DNA of 64,000 bases from Vicia villosa (taxonomy: Eukaryota; Streptophyta; Magnoliopsida; Fabales; Fabaceae): assembly GCF_029867415.1 (NCBI RefSeq), contig NC_081182.1, forward strand, positions 9,864,646-9,928,645, written 5' to 3'. Position 1 is the stretch's first letter. Each line of letters opens with the position of its first letter. The translations under genes and the position numbers were made by a program. Shown piece by piece: positions 11,832 through 23,320 of this stretch. The notes under the pieces are model-generated. The model was not told the DNA's origin and made no database searches. It worked only from the letters and a program-made list of their open reading frames with translations.

Positions 11832-12739
11832 CCTTTAAAATCTGTGCAATTGAACTGATTTTACTGTCATACGTATGAAAGAAGGTACGTATGAAAGAAG
11901 GTTCAATATGCAATGCCTATTAAACTGTTAGACGAAAGTATGGGAAGGCAATATGCCAATAACTAGTAATAGTCTCATATCAAGACATGAAAACTAAACA
12001 TGATTAAGATTGGTGCTCTGTTAACAAGATAAAGGTAATTTGTTCTATAAAATGTTTGATTAAAAAAAAAAAACAGAAAGAAAAGGCAGATATAGAACTA
12101 AAGGGAATAATGCCTTCAAGAAGAGGGGAAAATATGTTACTCAAATAAGGGTATAAAAAAGAAAAAAAGAGTAAACATTTGAATGACCATATGCAGAAGA
12201 CATGGTTTTTTGCAGCAGATACAATCACAAGCTCTTTACTTTTCTTTAACAGTCCTATTCACAACAATAGACAACTGATAGATACATCGAATTTCCCTTC
12301 GCCCAAATGGTCTTTCCAATATGAAAGTTCAAATTTTGTTGATACCCAATGAAAGAACTTGGAATTTGGAAGTGAGTAAAATCAGCCACCAGCATTTTCT
12401 AGAATCCCAGAATATAGCCACTAGCCAATATATTGTACAAGGAGAGATTTGGGTACTGAAAGTTATCTATAGTTTCAAATAAGTTATATTTTGAGGCCTT
12501 TCAGTTAAGATAGTGGACTAAGGAATAGTCTCAAATTGCCGTCCCGGGAGATATGATAATTATTATTTTTTAAATGTGAAAAAGTGATCACAGAGAAGAA
12601 ATATGAGGATAAACTAACTTGTATTAAATGTCTGAGTTACACATATATTACATTCTGACCTCTGTTAACAATGACCTAAATCGATATCGCATCAAAAGGA
12701 GAATCCAACTTGAAGGAAACTGAAAAATGAAAGTTAAAA
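11832..12739. other. Intergenic stretch and 3' flank of the ERD2-related gene
   Basis: No coding motif recognised. The 3' untranslated region of the minus-strand gene ending at 12740 should lie at the right of this stretch, but its poly(A) site was not placed. Confidence 0.4.
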
Positions 12740-15700
12740 TTACACAACTCCTGAAGGAAGCCGAACAACGAGCTGTCCCCCAACAAGGCTGAAGACAAAG
12801 AGAAAAAGAGTCAGATAGTTTAAAAGAGCATATAAAGAGACATATTGCATGTTATGAGTATTTGTCATCCACCTCTTGATGTAGTAGTAGCAAAAATCTG
12901 CCAGGATGAAGGTTTGGACAATTTCTGATACAAGTACCATAGAAGGCCACAATCCATAACCCAAAGCAGTTAGTAGTTGACCGCGGGTATCTAATACCTG
13001 AGTAGGATAAGATCGTAAATATAACAACAAGCCAAAGGTCATGATACTCTAAAAGTCGTTTGGTAAACTAGTTTGAAGTAGAAGTGTGATACACAACAAC
13101 GCGAGCAAAGGTTTATAATAAAGCCAAGGTATAAATATGAAAATTATTGATGATACTCAATTAGAGGATACTATGATAAAATAGTTTTAAATATTTTCAG
13201 AACTGGATGATAAAAACATCTTAGAAGTCAAAATCCCAACAAACCTGGAGGACCCAATGTGCACAACTCAAGAACCTTGCAATTCCAAGGGCAAAAACAT
13301 AGTGTGCTGTGAATGGTTCAACAATCTGAAAGTTCAATTTCAGAATTAACTACAAACAGTTTCAAACAATTAAAAGATAGTAAAGTAAAAGGAACAGACT
13401 GAAATATATTTTTAAGAGACCTTAGTGTTCTGCATGACTCGCAATTGAGGTAGAACTGATACAGCTTCAAGATAAACACAAAAAGCCCAGAAAATCTGGT
13501 TAATAGTATGATGCTGGGTTGTGGGATGAACGAACAAAGACAGTACAGCACAAGGAATCACCTGTATTTTGGTATAAGAAAATTAACACACTCCATCCAT
13601 ACTCACAGCAACTGATCCTCTATTCACTTAGATGTATGTCCTTTTCACCAAGTAAATTCTATCAAAAATAAAATTCTTCCAACCAAAGGATTTTAATATT
13701 CAGATTTAAAAAACACAATTCATCAATATGATAGATGAAATTTCTGTGACATTGAACCCATATTGAGATTGTAAATTTTTTATTCTTCAATACATTTTCT
13801 TCAAAATAAACCAAAAATTCTCCAAAATCACATTTCTCACTATGAGACATCAGGCTCTATGGTTTTGCACAAGAGAAATCATCAGTAAGTACCACAAAAT
13901 GCAAAATACACTTTGAAACCTCGTTTGACACAAGAGCAAACCAAACTTTAAGACAAAAGAGCAAACCAAACTTTAAGACAAATGAGCAAACCAAACTTTA
14001 AGACAAAAGAGCAAACCAAACTTTAAGACATACGAGCAACCCAAACTTTAACAAATAAAAGTTTCTTAATGAAAGTTTATTCGGCATTAGATTGTTGGAT
14101 AAATTTGGCACTGAGAATGATGACATGCTTAATAGGAAGGACGGGTAAGCTATGTAGCCAAATGAAAATAAATAAAGAACCTGTTATAGCTGATACACAC
14201 AAGAGATTGCATACCTTAAATAGATGTCAGAGGACTTACCACATAGTATATTGCAAGGTTGTCCTTATCATCCATATAACTGGATTTCAGTTTGAAACGT
14301 ATCATATAAATAACCCAGAGGGTTGTCCCTAATGTTGCAGTATCGAGTAAGGTGTGTATATCGTATTCCATGACAAAACTGCAGTATAGTCTAACAGCTA
14401 GAAATATAGCTGTGAGTTCCTGTGATTTGAGTGAGAGTCCTGCAAAGGTTTAACACAAAGTGAAAAGACTGCTTTTTTTAAGAATGAAAGAAAAGACTGA
14501 TTATTATTTTAGATAAACAGGTAGAAGGTTATTTCATTCTCATTAGTTTTCCTGATGTACTGGAAAACCAGAAGCCAAATTATTGCTAAAATCACAATGA
14601 TATATTGTAGAACACAACAGCAATCACATCAAAAACAAACTGCTTGTTCTCTACTTTCATCTAAAAGGGAAAATGCAAAGCAATTAGCAACGTAAATTTT
14701 GCATTTCAGATGCTGAAACTAAAAAGTACTTCCATATCTCACTTGGAAAAAATCTGCAAGTGTAGAAAGTATACCATAAAAAAATAGGCGACGCTGATTC
14801 CAACAACAAATTAGGTTGTGGCATGGTTTTATACAAACATTAGAGGAATGTCAATTTGACAAAAGCTATGAAGTGGTACAGGCCTAGTTATTAAGACCAG
14901 CGATGATGATCCACAAGATCACCTTAACAGAATCCTAACCTGAAATTCTGATGTTAAACTTTTAAACAAAAAAAGGAGTGTCGTTGGAGGAAGGGATTTC
15001 AATTTGGAAGTTAAGATTGAAAAAGTTGGCAAGGGAATCTGATAGAACCCAGAATTTTAAGGTGTTGAAATGAATTTTATTGACCGGAAACGGTGAGCCT
15101 CAAGCTCTTACAATGGTGGAAAACAGAAAATACAATGCATAAACCAGAGTTTTGTGACTTCCTAAACCAGAGCTAAGCTTCTAAACCAAAGAGTAACTCT
15201 CCTAACAAACTTTCTAACAATACTTCTCAATGAATCTCAACTTCCCTTCCCTCTCTCTCCTAGAATCAAAGAATATCCTAACTAACTCTTATTTTACTTT
15301 TTCTACAACCTTCTAGAGTATGCCTAAGCGTTTAGGTGTCCTATCAAAATAGTACTACACATATCTTTTCCTGGGTGAGCTTGTAAATGAAGAAGGAAAT
15401 TCTTAACGCATGCAAACACCGGGCAACCCCAAAAAGATTGGTGGAAGTGAACGAACAATCAAAGAGTATACAAGGCTACAAAGCCCGGAAATTCTAAGAT
15501 AAAAACACGGCATGGATCAACCCCTTTGTTGATTTCAGTTTATTTCCTCAATAACGTACATATACAAGATAAACCAACCATAATTGATCACATAGTATGA
15601 AATTACAACACAAAATTGGCTGGGCCTGGATGCCTAGGATAGGAGACAAATGGGATTACATATATGTTATGACTTGCATATGACACAACAACTAATGGGG

Positions 15701-16916
15701 TCTCCAAATGAGTGGAGACCACATAGACCTGAAGTCAGACAGTTTGGAAGCCAAAACCAAAAGTAACACCACCAACGCCGCTAAGCCCCAAGGCGACGAC
15801 CCTCCTTTTTCTCTTTGCGCACGTGTTTGTCGACCAAAGAACACCACCGGAAGCAAAAGCCGTGGCCCACATCTGGATACGAAGTATGCAACAAAAATCA
15901 ACAAGAGTGGCAGAATCATAAGGAACAAGTGGAAACTGATGTTGGCTTTGTGCACTGTTGCCTTGAAGTTTATATAAGACGGAACAAACAGCAAAAACAT
16001 CACAATCCCAACTATGCACACTAGTTGCAAAGGAGGTGACTTCAAAGGCCACGCCATGTTTTCCCTCTAATGAACTCACACTCTCTGCTTCTAGCTTGTT
16101 AATTAAGATATATATATAACACATGAGAAAGAAAGAGCAATGCTACACCGCAAATTTAAAGAAACTCAAACAGAATTTGTATGATATTGTGATTTATGTT
16201 TGCTTTAGCATAAAGTGTTGAAATTTAAGGCGGGTGCATGAGGTGCAGTTATTCCATCTCCACAAGAACCACCTTTTCTTTGAACTTTTTGGCCCATGAT
16301 ACCAAAGGAAACACTTAGCAGAATATGTTCATAGTTAGCTTTCACACTAAGCTTTGTATTGGCAATTTTTTTTATAATTATATTATTCCATCCAGTTATG
16401 TTATTCTTTTCCACTGTGCTGGAAAACAAGAAGCCAAATCATTGCTAAAATCACAATCATATAGAAACTATTAACTATACCATAAAAACCAGACCTCATG
16501 ATAAATACGAAAATTAAAAATCCGCAATTATAGAAACTATACCATAAAATAAATAAGAAAATAAAAAAATCCGCAATAATAGAAACTATAACATAAAAAC
16601 CCTAATCTGAAATTTAAATTCGTAATCGACGATAAATGAATATAAAGTTACCGGAATAGAAAATTGAAATTGGAAAGTAAGAATGAAATGTACCGGCGCA
16701 TGTTTTTTCCTGAGCGAGTTTATAAATGAGGAGGCAAATTCCCAATGCATGCACAAACTCAGCGGCTATGAAGAGGCTATCGTGGTCGTGAACAACCATG
16801 CGAAGAAAAAGCAGAACTATAAGCCCGGAGAGAACCGCCAGAAAGAGCTTCATTTTGGGCGGTTGGCGGCGGAGCCATTTAGAGACGGCGTAGATCGGTC
16901 GCTTCGTTACCTTCAT
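12740..16916 (-). CDS. ERD2-related (KDEL-receptor family) membrane protein, 6 exons, 272 aa
   Basis: Exons on the minus strand are 16694-16916, 14240-14439, 13421-13561, 13245-13325, 12873-12997 and 12740-12788. All use GT-AG, and the joins give one frame of 819 nt including the stop. Family motifs appear in order: FLAVLSGLIVLLFLRMVV, HALGICLLIYKLAQEKTCAG, LSLKSQELTAIFLAVRLYCS, then FWAFCVYLEAVSVLPQLRVM, VEPFTAHYVFALG, DTRGQLLTALGYGLWPSMV, QTFILADFCYYYIKS and GGQLVVRLPSGVV. Seven-helix KDEL receptors retrieve ER residents from the Golgi and are about 215 aa. The extra N-terminal ~60 residues place this in the longer plant ERD2-related subgroup, whose ligand binding is less certain. The first intron (2.25 kb) holds another gene and a decayed copy of exon 1. 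The gene looks intact. Confidence 0.93.
13934..14056. repeat. 25-bp minisatellite, about five copies, in an intron
   Basis: The unit GAGCAAACCAAACTTTAAGA plus CAAA(A/T) repeats with few changes within the second intron of the ERD2-related gene. Confidence 0.92.
15364..15520 (-). pseudogene. Decayed duplicate of exon 1 of the ERD2-related gene
   Basis: The minus strand encodes HALRISFFIYKLTQEKICV, matching the end of true exon 1 (HALGICLLIYKLAQEKTCA). Base-level similarity continues upstream through CCGGGCTT...GTTCAC...CCAC. The equivalent splice donor is damaged (one base missing before GTAC) and upstream frames are broken. With a second matching segment at 14561-14605 and 16419-16463, this shows that the exon 1 to intron 1 segment was once duplicated. 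Confidence 0.8.
15692..16057 (-). CDS. Small three-helix membrane protein, single exon, nested in an intron
   Basis: A 121-aa open frame beginning with ATG. It has three clear hydrophobic segments: about residues 11-30 (LVCIVGIVMFLLFVPSYINF), 40-60 (ISFHLFLMILPLLLIFVAYF) and 88-104 (SPWGLAALVVLLLVLASKL). A basic loop (RQTRAQREKGG) lies between the second and third. It lies wholly inside intron 1 of the ERD2-related gene, on the same strand. A TATA-like run lies upstream. The layout resembles small uncharacterised plant transmembrane proteins; I do not recognise a function. The sensible TM pattern, the ATG context and the promoter argue that it is real. Confidence 0.7.
   Translation of the reverse strand: MAWPLKSPPLQLVCIVGIVMFLLFVPSYINFKATVHKANISFHLFLMILPLLLIFVAYFVSRCGPRLLLPVVFFGRQTRAQREKGGSSPWGLAALVVLLLVLASKLSDFRSMWSPLIWRPH
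16110..16120 (-). promoter_or_regulatory. Candidate TATA box of the nested membrane-protein gene
   Basis: The minus strand reads GTTATATATATATC about 55-60 bp upstream of the ATG at 16057. A start site near 16085 would leave a short leader. Confidence 0.5.
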
Positions 16917-17059
16917 TGTTGTGGTTTGTGAGTTTTGTGATGTTTGTTCTGTAAAATTGATTGATAATGAGGAGGAGAAGATAGAGGAGATGAATGACAC
17001 GTGAGAAAATGGTTGTGTGAGTCGTTGAACTAACCTCTGTTTTTCTGCCACAGTTATTA

Positions 17060-17592
17060 TACTTTAATTTTCATAATGTTTGTGTATTTATTGAGGTGTG
17101 TAATTTGGTTACTATTTTGAATGTGAAATTGGAATTTGAATTTAATATGGCCCATTAGGTTTTTGTTTTTTTATAGACTTGCATTAATGGCGGACCACGC
17201 TGGTGAGACTTTTATGAGTATGAATGAACAGGTTGATAGATCCATTTAGTTTATATGCAACTTCACAATTGTGTCCTCTAATATTGCTACGCTTCGACTT
17301 GATATAGTACTATCAATTTTAATATTGGAGTTAATTTATTTTCATCTTACTTGTCTTTACCCCAACAAATTCATAACCAACTATTACTAAAAGTGAGATG
17401 AAAGTATGAAACTCTTTCCCTCCACACATTTTTCAAAAACCCCTTTTTGATTATTCCAAAATACTAGTACTCCACTATTTTGCATTTTAGAATTTTAAAC
17501 ACTTATATTTAAATTTTATAATTTAAATCTATTTGCATTTTAATGATTACTTTTAGCTTTAATAATTTAGTTATTTTATTTTTGTTTTGTAT
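17060..17592. other. Upstream flank of the ERD2-related gene, no gene seen
   Basis: This should hold the promoter of the minus-strand gene. No convincing TATA box or known element could be placed. Confidence 0.35.
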
Positions 17593-17862
17593 CAACCATA
17601 ATACCTTGCATATGCGTACTATTTAAGTCTGACAATTTTCCATCATTATTTACTGGACTTTTGCTACTAACACGAGTCACTTCTGGACTAATGCGTCCTC
17701 ATGGCGATTCTGCCACTATTATGCTTATCATGTATCCAGTCGGTGAGTTGATTAAGTTCAACAACTGAATAATATGGCAGTAGAATCGAGCTAGCATCAC
17801 ACACATGTGAGGAAGAAAGAAGTTATCTAATGATGCCTCACGGTTAGGTTGAGGATCGACCT

Positions 17863-17874
17863 ACTCTGATACCA
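17863..17874 (-). other. Primer-binding site (initiator tRNA-Met type)
   Basis: TGGTATCAGAGT on the minus strand, immediately downstream of the LTR-like segment; it matches the complement of the plant initiator tRNA-Met 3' end. Confidence 0.6.
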
Positions 17875-17876
17875 AC

Positions 17877-18123
17877 TGTAATACCTTACCAATATGCGTC
17901 TAGAAACATATAGAAAAATATTACTAGCTAGTAATGAGTACATACAAAAGTCAGAAACAATGACATATTGTGTATACATACTCATTGTATTCATCTCCGA
18001 GAAAATTGTGAAATGTATAATGTTTATGTCATTGTTTCGACTTTTGTATGTACTCAGTACCAATTAGTAATATTTTACTGAGATGATTCTAGTTTCTAGA
18101 CGCATATTGGTAAGGTATTACCA
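17877..18123 (-). mobile_element. Short foldback LTR with adjacent tRNA-Met primer-binding site
   Basis: A 247-bp segment begins TGGTAATACCTTACC and ends GGTATTACA on the minus strand (TG...CA). Its two halves are inverted copies about 95 bp long, sharing CCAATATGCGTCTAGAAAC and GAGTACATACAAAAGTC. Two bases beyond its end lies TGGTATCAGAGT (17863-17874, minus), a primer-binding site for initiator tRNA-Met. This suggests a 5' LTR of a small TRIM-like retroelement. A partial related end is seen near 17593-17620. Confidence 0.6.
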
Positions 18124-18175
18124 TTTTTATTATTATTTTTTTTTAGTAAAATTTTTAAATAATTTTTTTTTTTAA

Positions 18176-18378
18176 TTTTAATTTTTAAAATTAAAATCCG
18201 CATAAAAATTTGCAGATTTTTTACGAATTTTAACTTTAAAAACTAAAACCAAAAGAATTTTAATATTCAATTATTATTTTTTTAATAATATTTTTTGGTT
18301 TTTATTTTCAAAATTAAAATCCGCATAAAAATTTGCAGATTTTTTACGAATTTTAACTTTAAAAACTAAAAAAAAAAA
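18176..18378. repeat. Tandem duplication, unit about 120 bp, AT-rich
   Basis: AAAATTAAAATCCGCATAAA through TTTTTTACGAATTTTAACTT occurs twice at about 120-bp spacing and is nearly identical. Confidence 0.85.
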
Positions 18379-18729
18379 AATTAACATTCAATTATTTAAA
18401 AAAAAAACACATAAGTGAAAATAAAAAATACGACAATCTATAAAGACAAAAATTCTATTAAAATTATTACTTTTTAATAATAAAAAACCAAAATTACTTA
18501 AATCTCAAATTTACTATTCCCTTTTATTATATAAATTTGGTTGAATCATTAGTTTTTTTTTTAAATTCCCAACTATTAAGTAAGAAATTAATATTTGTTA
18601 AATTTTAGTTTTGTTAAAGAATTTTAATGTTGGTTTTGTTCGAATTGTGGAATCCAAACATACATTGTTCTATATACTTTTAAGGGGAATACGTACATAC
18701 CTGCATTTTTTTTGATAATAAAATGGCGC

Positions 18730-21207
18730 CTATTGTAAGGCCCAGTAAAACTAACTTGGATCGCACCTCCAACTACTACCTTTTCATCTTCTTTTTTCAG
18801 GAAATGACTAATAGAGTCCCACATCGAACGACAAACACCATCGCTGAAGGTGTCTTCAAGAGGAGCCTCTCCAGAGCTGCTTGGCGAGGGTACACGAGGC
18901 AGGTGCTTGTTGCGAACATCATATCCCCCGGTTTCCCTAAAAATTCAACTGGAGTAAGTGGGGTCGACATCGCTTTCTCCGAAGAGGATGTCTTGGGTAT
19001 CAACCCCCGTGACAATGATTTCTTGGTCATCATTGTCTAGCACGAAAATTGGGATATGAGGTGTGTCTTGATAGACCTAGAAAGCTCAGTCAATGTGTTG
19101 TTATGGGACGTTTTTCAAAAGTTACGACTGGATCTAGACGACCTACAGAGTTTCACATGCTCCCTAACAGGATTATCGGGAGAACGGATACAAATAATAG
19201 TTTACGTGACCTTGAAAAAACATCTGCGGCGAGGGAACTGACGCCAAAACCATCAACGCGAACTATCTCATCATAGACGCCATGTCACCTTACAACATTA
19301 TCCTTGGGCACCCACCCATCAACGCCATATAAGGGGTTGTGTCCACCTAGTATTTAACCCTAAAATATTTTCTCCTATATGGCAGAGTGAGCATCATCTA
19401 AGTTGATCAACAAATGGATCACAACTTTGATTTGAGCAGCCTAAAGACATCCAGAGAAAAGCATGCTCTTGTCGATGTCCGTCTTTCTGAAGTTAAAAAT
19501 GGTGACTTTGAAGGTTAGGATCCCAGATTGGGTGCAGATACCGAGCGACCCACACATATAGGAGACCTGAATAAGTCCAAATAGGACCTTATGCCCATCA
19601 AGTCACAAAGATAAACACCTCCTTGTCTGTAGGGGAGGAGCACAAGCTAGTCGAGCGACTTAAAAGAAACATCAATTTGTTTTCCCGGGCCCCCTCAGTC
19701 ATGCTATGGATTGACACTAAAGTTGTGAGTCATTACCTCGTCATCCATCCATCCGCCAGACCATGGGCGCAGAGGAAGCAGAAGGTGGGCGAGGAAAATC
19801 GAGTTACCATCATCGAAGAAGTATAAAAGTTATCCAGCATCGGGTTCATCTTATAAATAAAGTACCCCACTTGGCTTGCCAACATGTTCCTAGTACGAAA
19901 GGCTAAAAACAAATGGAAAATGTGTGTGGACTTCATGGATCTGAATACCACATGTTCTAAAGATTTGTACTTGCTGTTAGATATTGAGCACTTCATCGAC
20001 AGATCCTTAGGATACCTTGTGATAAGCTTCATGAACGCCTACTTATGGTACAACCAAATCAAGATGGATCGATTGGATGCCCCCAAAATCACCTTCGTGT
20101 CTAACCATGGAAACTACTACTACAACGTCATGCCTTCCAGCCTCAAAAATACTGGCGCCATATACCAGTGACTCATGGATGTTATCTTCGCCCATCGTAT
20201 AGGATAAAACCTTGAGGTATATGTTAACGACATGACCATCAAAGAGGCAGAAAGACACAACCACGCCGATGACCTGGAGGACATCCTACAATCAGTAATG
20301 AAGTATAATATGTGTCTGGATCTCGTCAAATGCTCCTTCAAGTACAGGTGAGGAAGTTTACGGGACTCATGCTGATGAGGAGGAATTGAAGTCAATCCTG
20401 ACAAACGTTAAACGCTCATTGATATGAGGAGTCCCATTAATGTGAAAGGGGTGCAACAACTTACTAGATGCCTCGCCTCCCTTTCTCGTTTCCTCTATTG
20501 TGCAGGCGATAAGGTTTTCCTTTTCTTTACCGCCCTCATGAAGAAGGAGAAGTTAGAGTGGATTCCCAAATGTGAAAAAGCCTTCTCCAAAATTAAAGAG
20601 TTCCTTACATCTCCCCTGATCATTACTCGCCTATAGAAAGGCTCACCCTTGTTCCTCTACCTCTCGGTCACTGAAAGGGTGATGAGTACATTCCTCTTTC
20701 AGGAAATAGACAAAGTGGAGAGACATGTATGTTTTGTAAGAAAAGGTTTCAAAGGCGTTGTGACACGCTACCAGAAGATTAAGAAGCTCACATTAGCAGT
20801 GGTCACCGCATCGAGAACACTTTGACCGTACTTCTAAGGGCATGTTATCTTAGTGAAAACCAATTATATCGTCTGCCAAGTGCTAAAGAAACATGACCTG
20901 GAGGAAATAATGGTACATTGGTCGGTAGAGATATCGAAATACGACATCCAATACGTTCCAAGAGGAAGTAACAAATCTCAAGCCCATGACGGCTTTGTAG
21001 TTGACCACAACCCGCCTGTCGTAGAAGATCCACCTTATGAATGATCCTTATCCATAGACGACACCTCCAATGTGAAAAGCAGTTGTGCAGGAATAGTGCT
21101 TGAAGGACCAACAATATAGTTATTTAGCAAGCACTAAAGACCGGGTTCACCGCCGGCAACAACCAAGCAGAATATGAAGCACTCAATGATAAGATTTAAT
21201 TTTAAAA
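18730..21207 (+). pseudogene. Ty3/gypsy polyprotein remnant without LTRs, flanked by a 13-bp direct repeat
   Basis: Plus-strand pieces in order: an aspartic-protease-like part near 19060-19150 (RCVLIDLESSVNVLLWDVFQ, matching RVLID-GSS-D-L). Then DAMSPYNIILGHPPINAI near 19280. Next is reverse transcriptase near 19880-20170 (FLVRKAKNKWKMCVDFMDLN and INQIKMD-like text, with GAIYQ). Last is an RNase H junction near 20540-20640 (WIPKCEKAFSKIKEFLTSP). Many stops and frameshifts. AATAAAATGGCGC occurs at 18717-18729 and 21208-21220, exactly bracketing the remnant. No LTR is visible at either end, and the right end is A-rich. Confidence 0.75.
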
Positions 21208-21220
21208 AATAAAATGGCGC

Positions 21221-22105
21221 ATTCCATGACATTTGACCTCAATTTTAATTGAATGGGGTGATAGTTTTGTCATAAAACATACTAGTATTATTTATAGTAG
21301 CAAATGGATAATTCATTTAAATCCCTTAAGGAGAGATATGAAAAATACAATCAAGATCGGCGCTAACATGTTTAAGTTAATGTAATATCAATTTTCGGTC
21401 AAGAGAGGAAAACCATAATCTTTATACTAAAATATTGGAATATACATGTGCTAGAACTCAAGGAGCCCTCTTCAACATTAAATATTGGCGTTGAAGCTTC
21501 TCATCATCTATGCTTTTGTGACAAATAAAACATAAATTATCAATTATGTTCAATCAAAGCACTTAAATTAAAGTATTTATATCTTTCGCTGCCATAATCT
21601 AAATGCCCCATAATTAAAGTACCCGATGAGCAAGGGAGAGTTAGAAGGCTCTCTGGGGAAACCCCATGCATGTCACTGAACATGCACCTCTATCTTAGTC
21701 TGGGTCGACACCTCTTTTTCTGCCAAAATAGGGAATCTTCTGATCAGTTTGAATGAGCACCTTTGTATCATCCTGAACAGTCACCCCTGTCTCAACATCA
21801 TCAATAACGACAACATCTAACTCAACATCATGATCTATGGAACAACCAACTCTGCCTCCTTTATGCTGGAAAGTACATGGCCCAAAAGACTACATGATCT
21901 TCCTATGGTGAGAACCAATGAGGACTACTCTGCTCGCCTTAGTCTGCAGATGACTGTCTCCATCATCTCTTCTGCCTCCATCAAAGCTCTCTACAACCGC
22001 TCTCTCACTCAATTTAGGTATGATTTTCCCGTCTCTTCCTATTCTCCCCCACTACACACACACAAAGGAAATACCCAAAAGTTAATAAAATTATTGAACT
22101 ATCAT
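21221..22105. other. No gene recognised
   Basis: An open frame at about 21855-22018 (ATG at MLESTWPKRL) ends at a possible splice donor (CAATTTAGGTATG), but no family is recognised and no partner exon is found. Confidence 0.35.
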
Positions 22106-22109
22106 ATTT

Positions 22110-22510
22110 TTTGAAATATTCGGTGACAACTCTATATATACCAACAATTTAAAAAAATATGGTATGCATAAATTCATTTTTATTGACTATTTATAAATAT
22201 TCGAGATGAATGTATGTATTTTTACTGACTATTTTAAAAAATCTAATAAAACACATAATGTTCATACCGGATTTATAGAAAAATTCAATAAACATGCAAC
22301 AAAAAATTGAAATTATATCAAATATTTCAAAATTATTGGCAATTCCAAAATACCGGTAAAAAAGCACGAATTTTGCGAAATATTCGGTGTCCTATAAAAA
22401 TATTGAGTAAAAATGCATGTTTGATGAAAACCGTTACTATGAAATCCGGTATTTTTCAACAAATATTTGGTAAAAGACGTTGTTTTTTATTTTTCAATTT
22501 TAAAAAAATA
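22110..22510. repeat. Degenerate palindrome-like tandem array, related to 4255-4620
   Basis: Motifs such as GAAATATTCGGT, CCGGATTTATAGAAAAATTC and ATCCGGTATTTTTCAACAAA recur at 40-60-bp spacing with (G)TAAAAATGCATG in between, echoing the array at 4255-4620. Confidence 0.55.
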
Positions 22511-22559
22511 TTATGGTCAAATTAAAGATTATATGGAGGTATCAGGTACAAGTTAGTGG

Positions 22560-23320
22560 TAGCAAGTACATTATTCCTTGGAAATTTCTTAATGCACCCT
22601 ATGCTTTCTAGCACACCATGTGAAATTTTGAAAATACTCACAATTTTCGAATATGCATTTGTGAACGCACCCCACGCACATACAATTAATTCATTTTTGA
22701 ATTATGCCATAATTTCACGATTTACTTTATTCCAAAAAATGCATTTCTGGGATGTTTTTGGAAATACATTTCTGGAACCTACCGTTGGTCTTCAACCCAA
22801 ATTAATTTATTTCGAAAATAGTCTTAGCTTGTTCAATCTCCAAGAACTAGGTAATTAGTATCATTTAGAGTCAGTCAATTAGAAATATTTGATCTTAAGT
22901 TTAGTTAGGATCACATACTATAATGTGTTTTATTCGTGAATTTTAATTGTTTATTAATGTACAAAAAAATAGTTCGGACTTGGATGCTTTGAAGTAATGT
23001 AGTATTAATCATGCGTACGAAGAATGAATGAAAGTGCTCGAAGAATTAGTTGATTTGATCTTCATCAACCTCATTCCACCAATTTTATAACTATGTATCA
23101 AAGATTAACTTGGGTTGAGGACCATGAACAATGGTTCTCGAAATGTATTTCCGAAATAAATTTAGTCGTAAAATATGGCGTAACTAAAAAACGAATGAAT
23201 TGTATGTGTAGTGCATCCAAAAATGTATTTCTAGAAATAAAGGGTCATTTTCGAATTTTCTTAGGGTTCTTTTCCACCACATAAGGTGGATTAAGAAATG
23301 TATTTCTAAGGCTTTGCTTG
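22560..23320. repeat. Diverged repeat carrying decayed GAAATGTATTTC palindromes
   Basis: AAATGCATTTCTGG, GGAAATACATTTCTGGAA, TCGAAATGTATTTCCGAAAT, AAATGTATTTCTAGAAAT and GAAATGTATTTCTAAG occur at 22738-23310. A stretch at 23158-23235 is homologous to 44908-45000. The pattern resembles the palindromes of the Mutator-like element at 49512-53909 and may be a decayed relative. Confidence 0.5.

Noticed and set aside
15735..16124. Second minus-strand frame (129 aa) overlapping the nested membrane-protein gene
   Set aside because: Low-complexity translation without TM order or motif; the 121-aa frame is the better candidate.
16614..17051. Longer 145-aa start for the ERD2-related protein
   Set aside because: The extra N-terminal residues come from the 5' leader. 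The ATG at 16916 begins the part that resembles the family, and the splice model then gives the expected 272 aa.
21830..22114. Open frame with MLESTWPKRL and a possible splice donor
   Set aside because: No family recognised and no second exon found; kept only as a remark.
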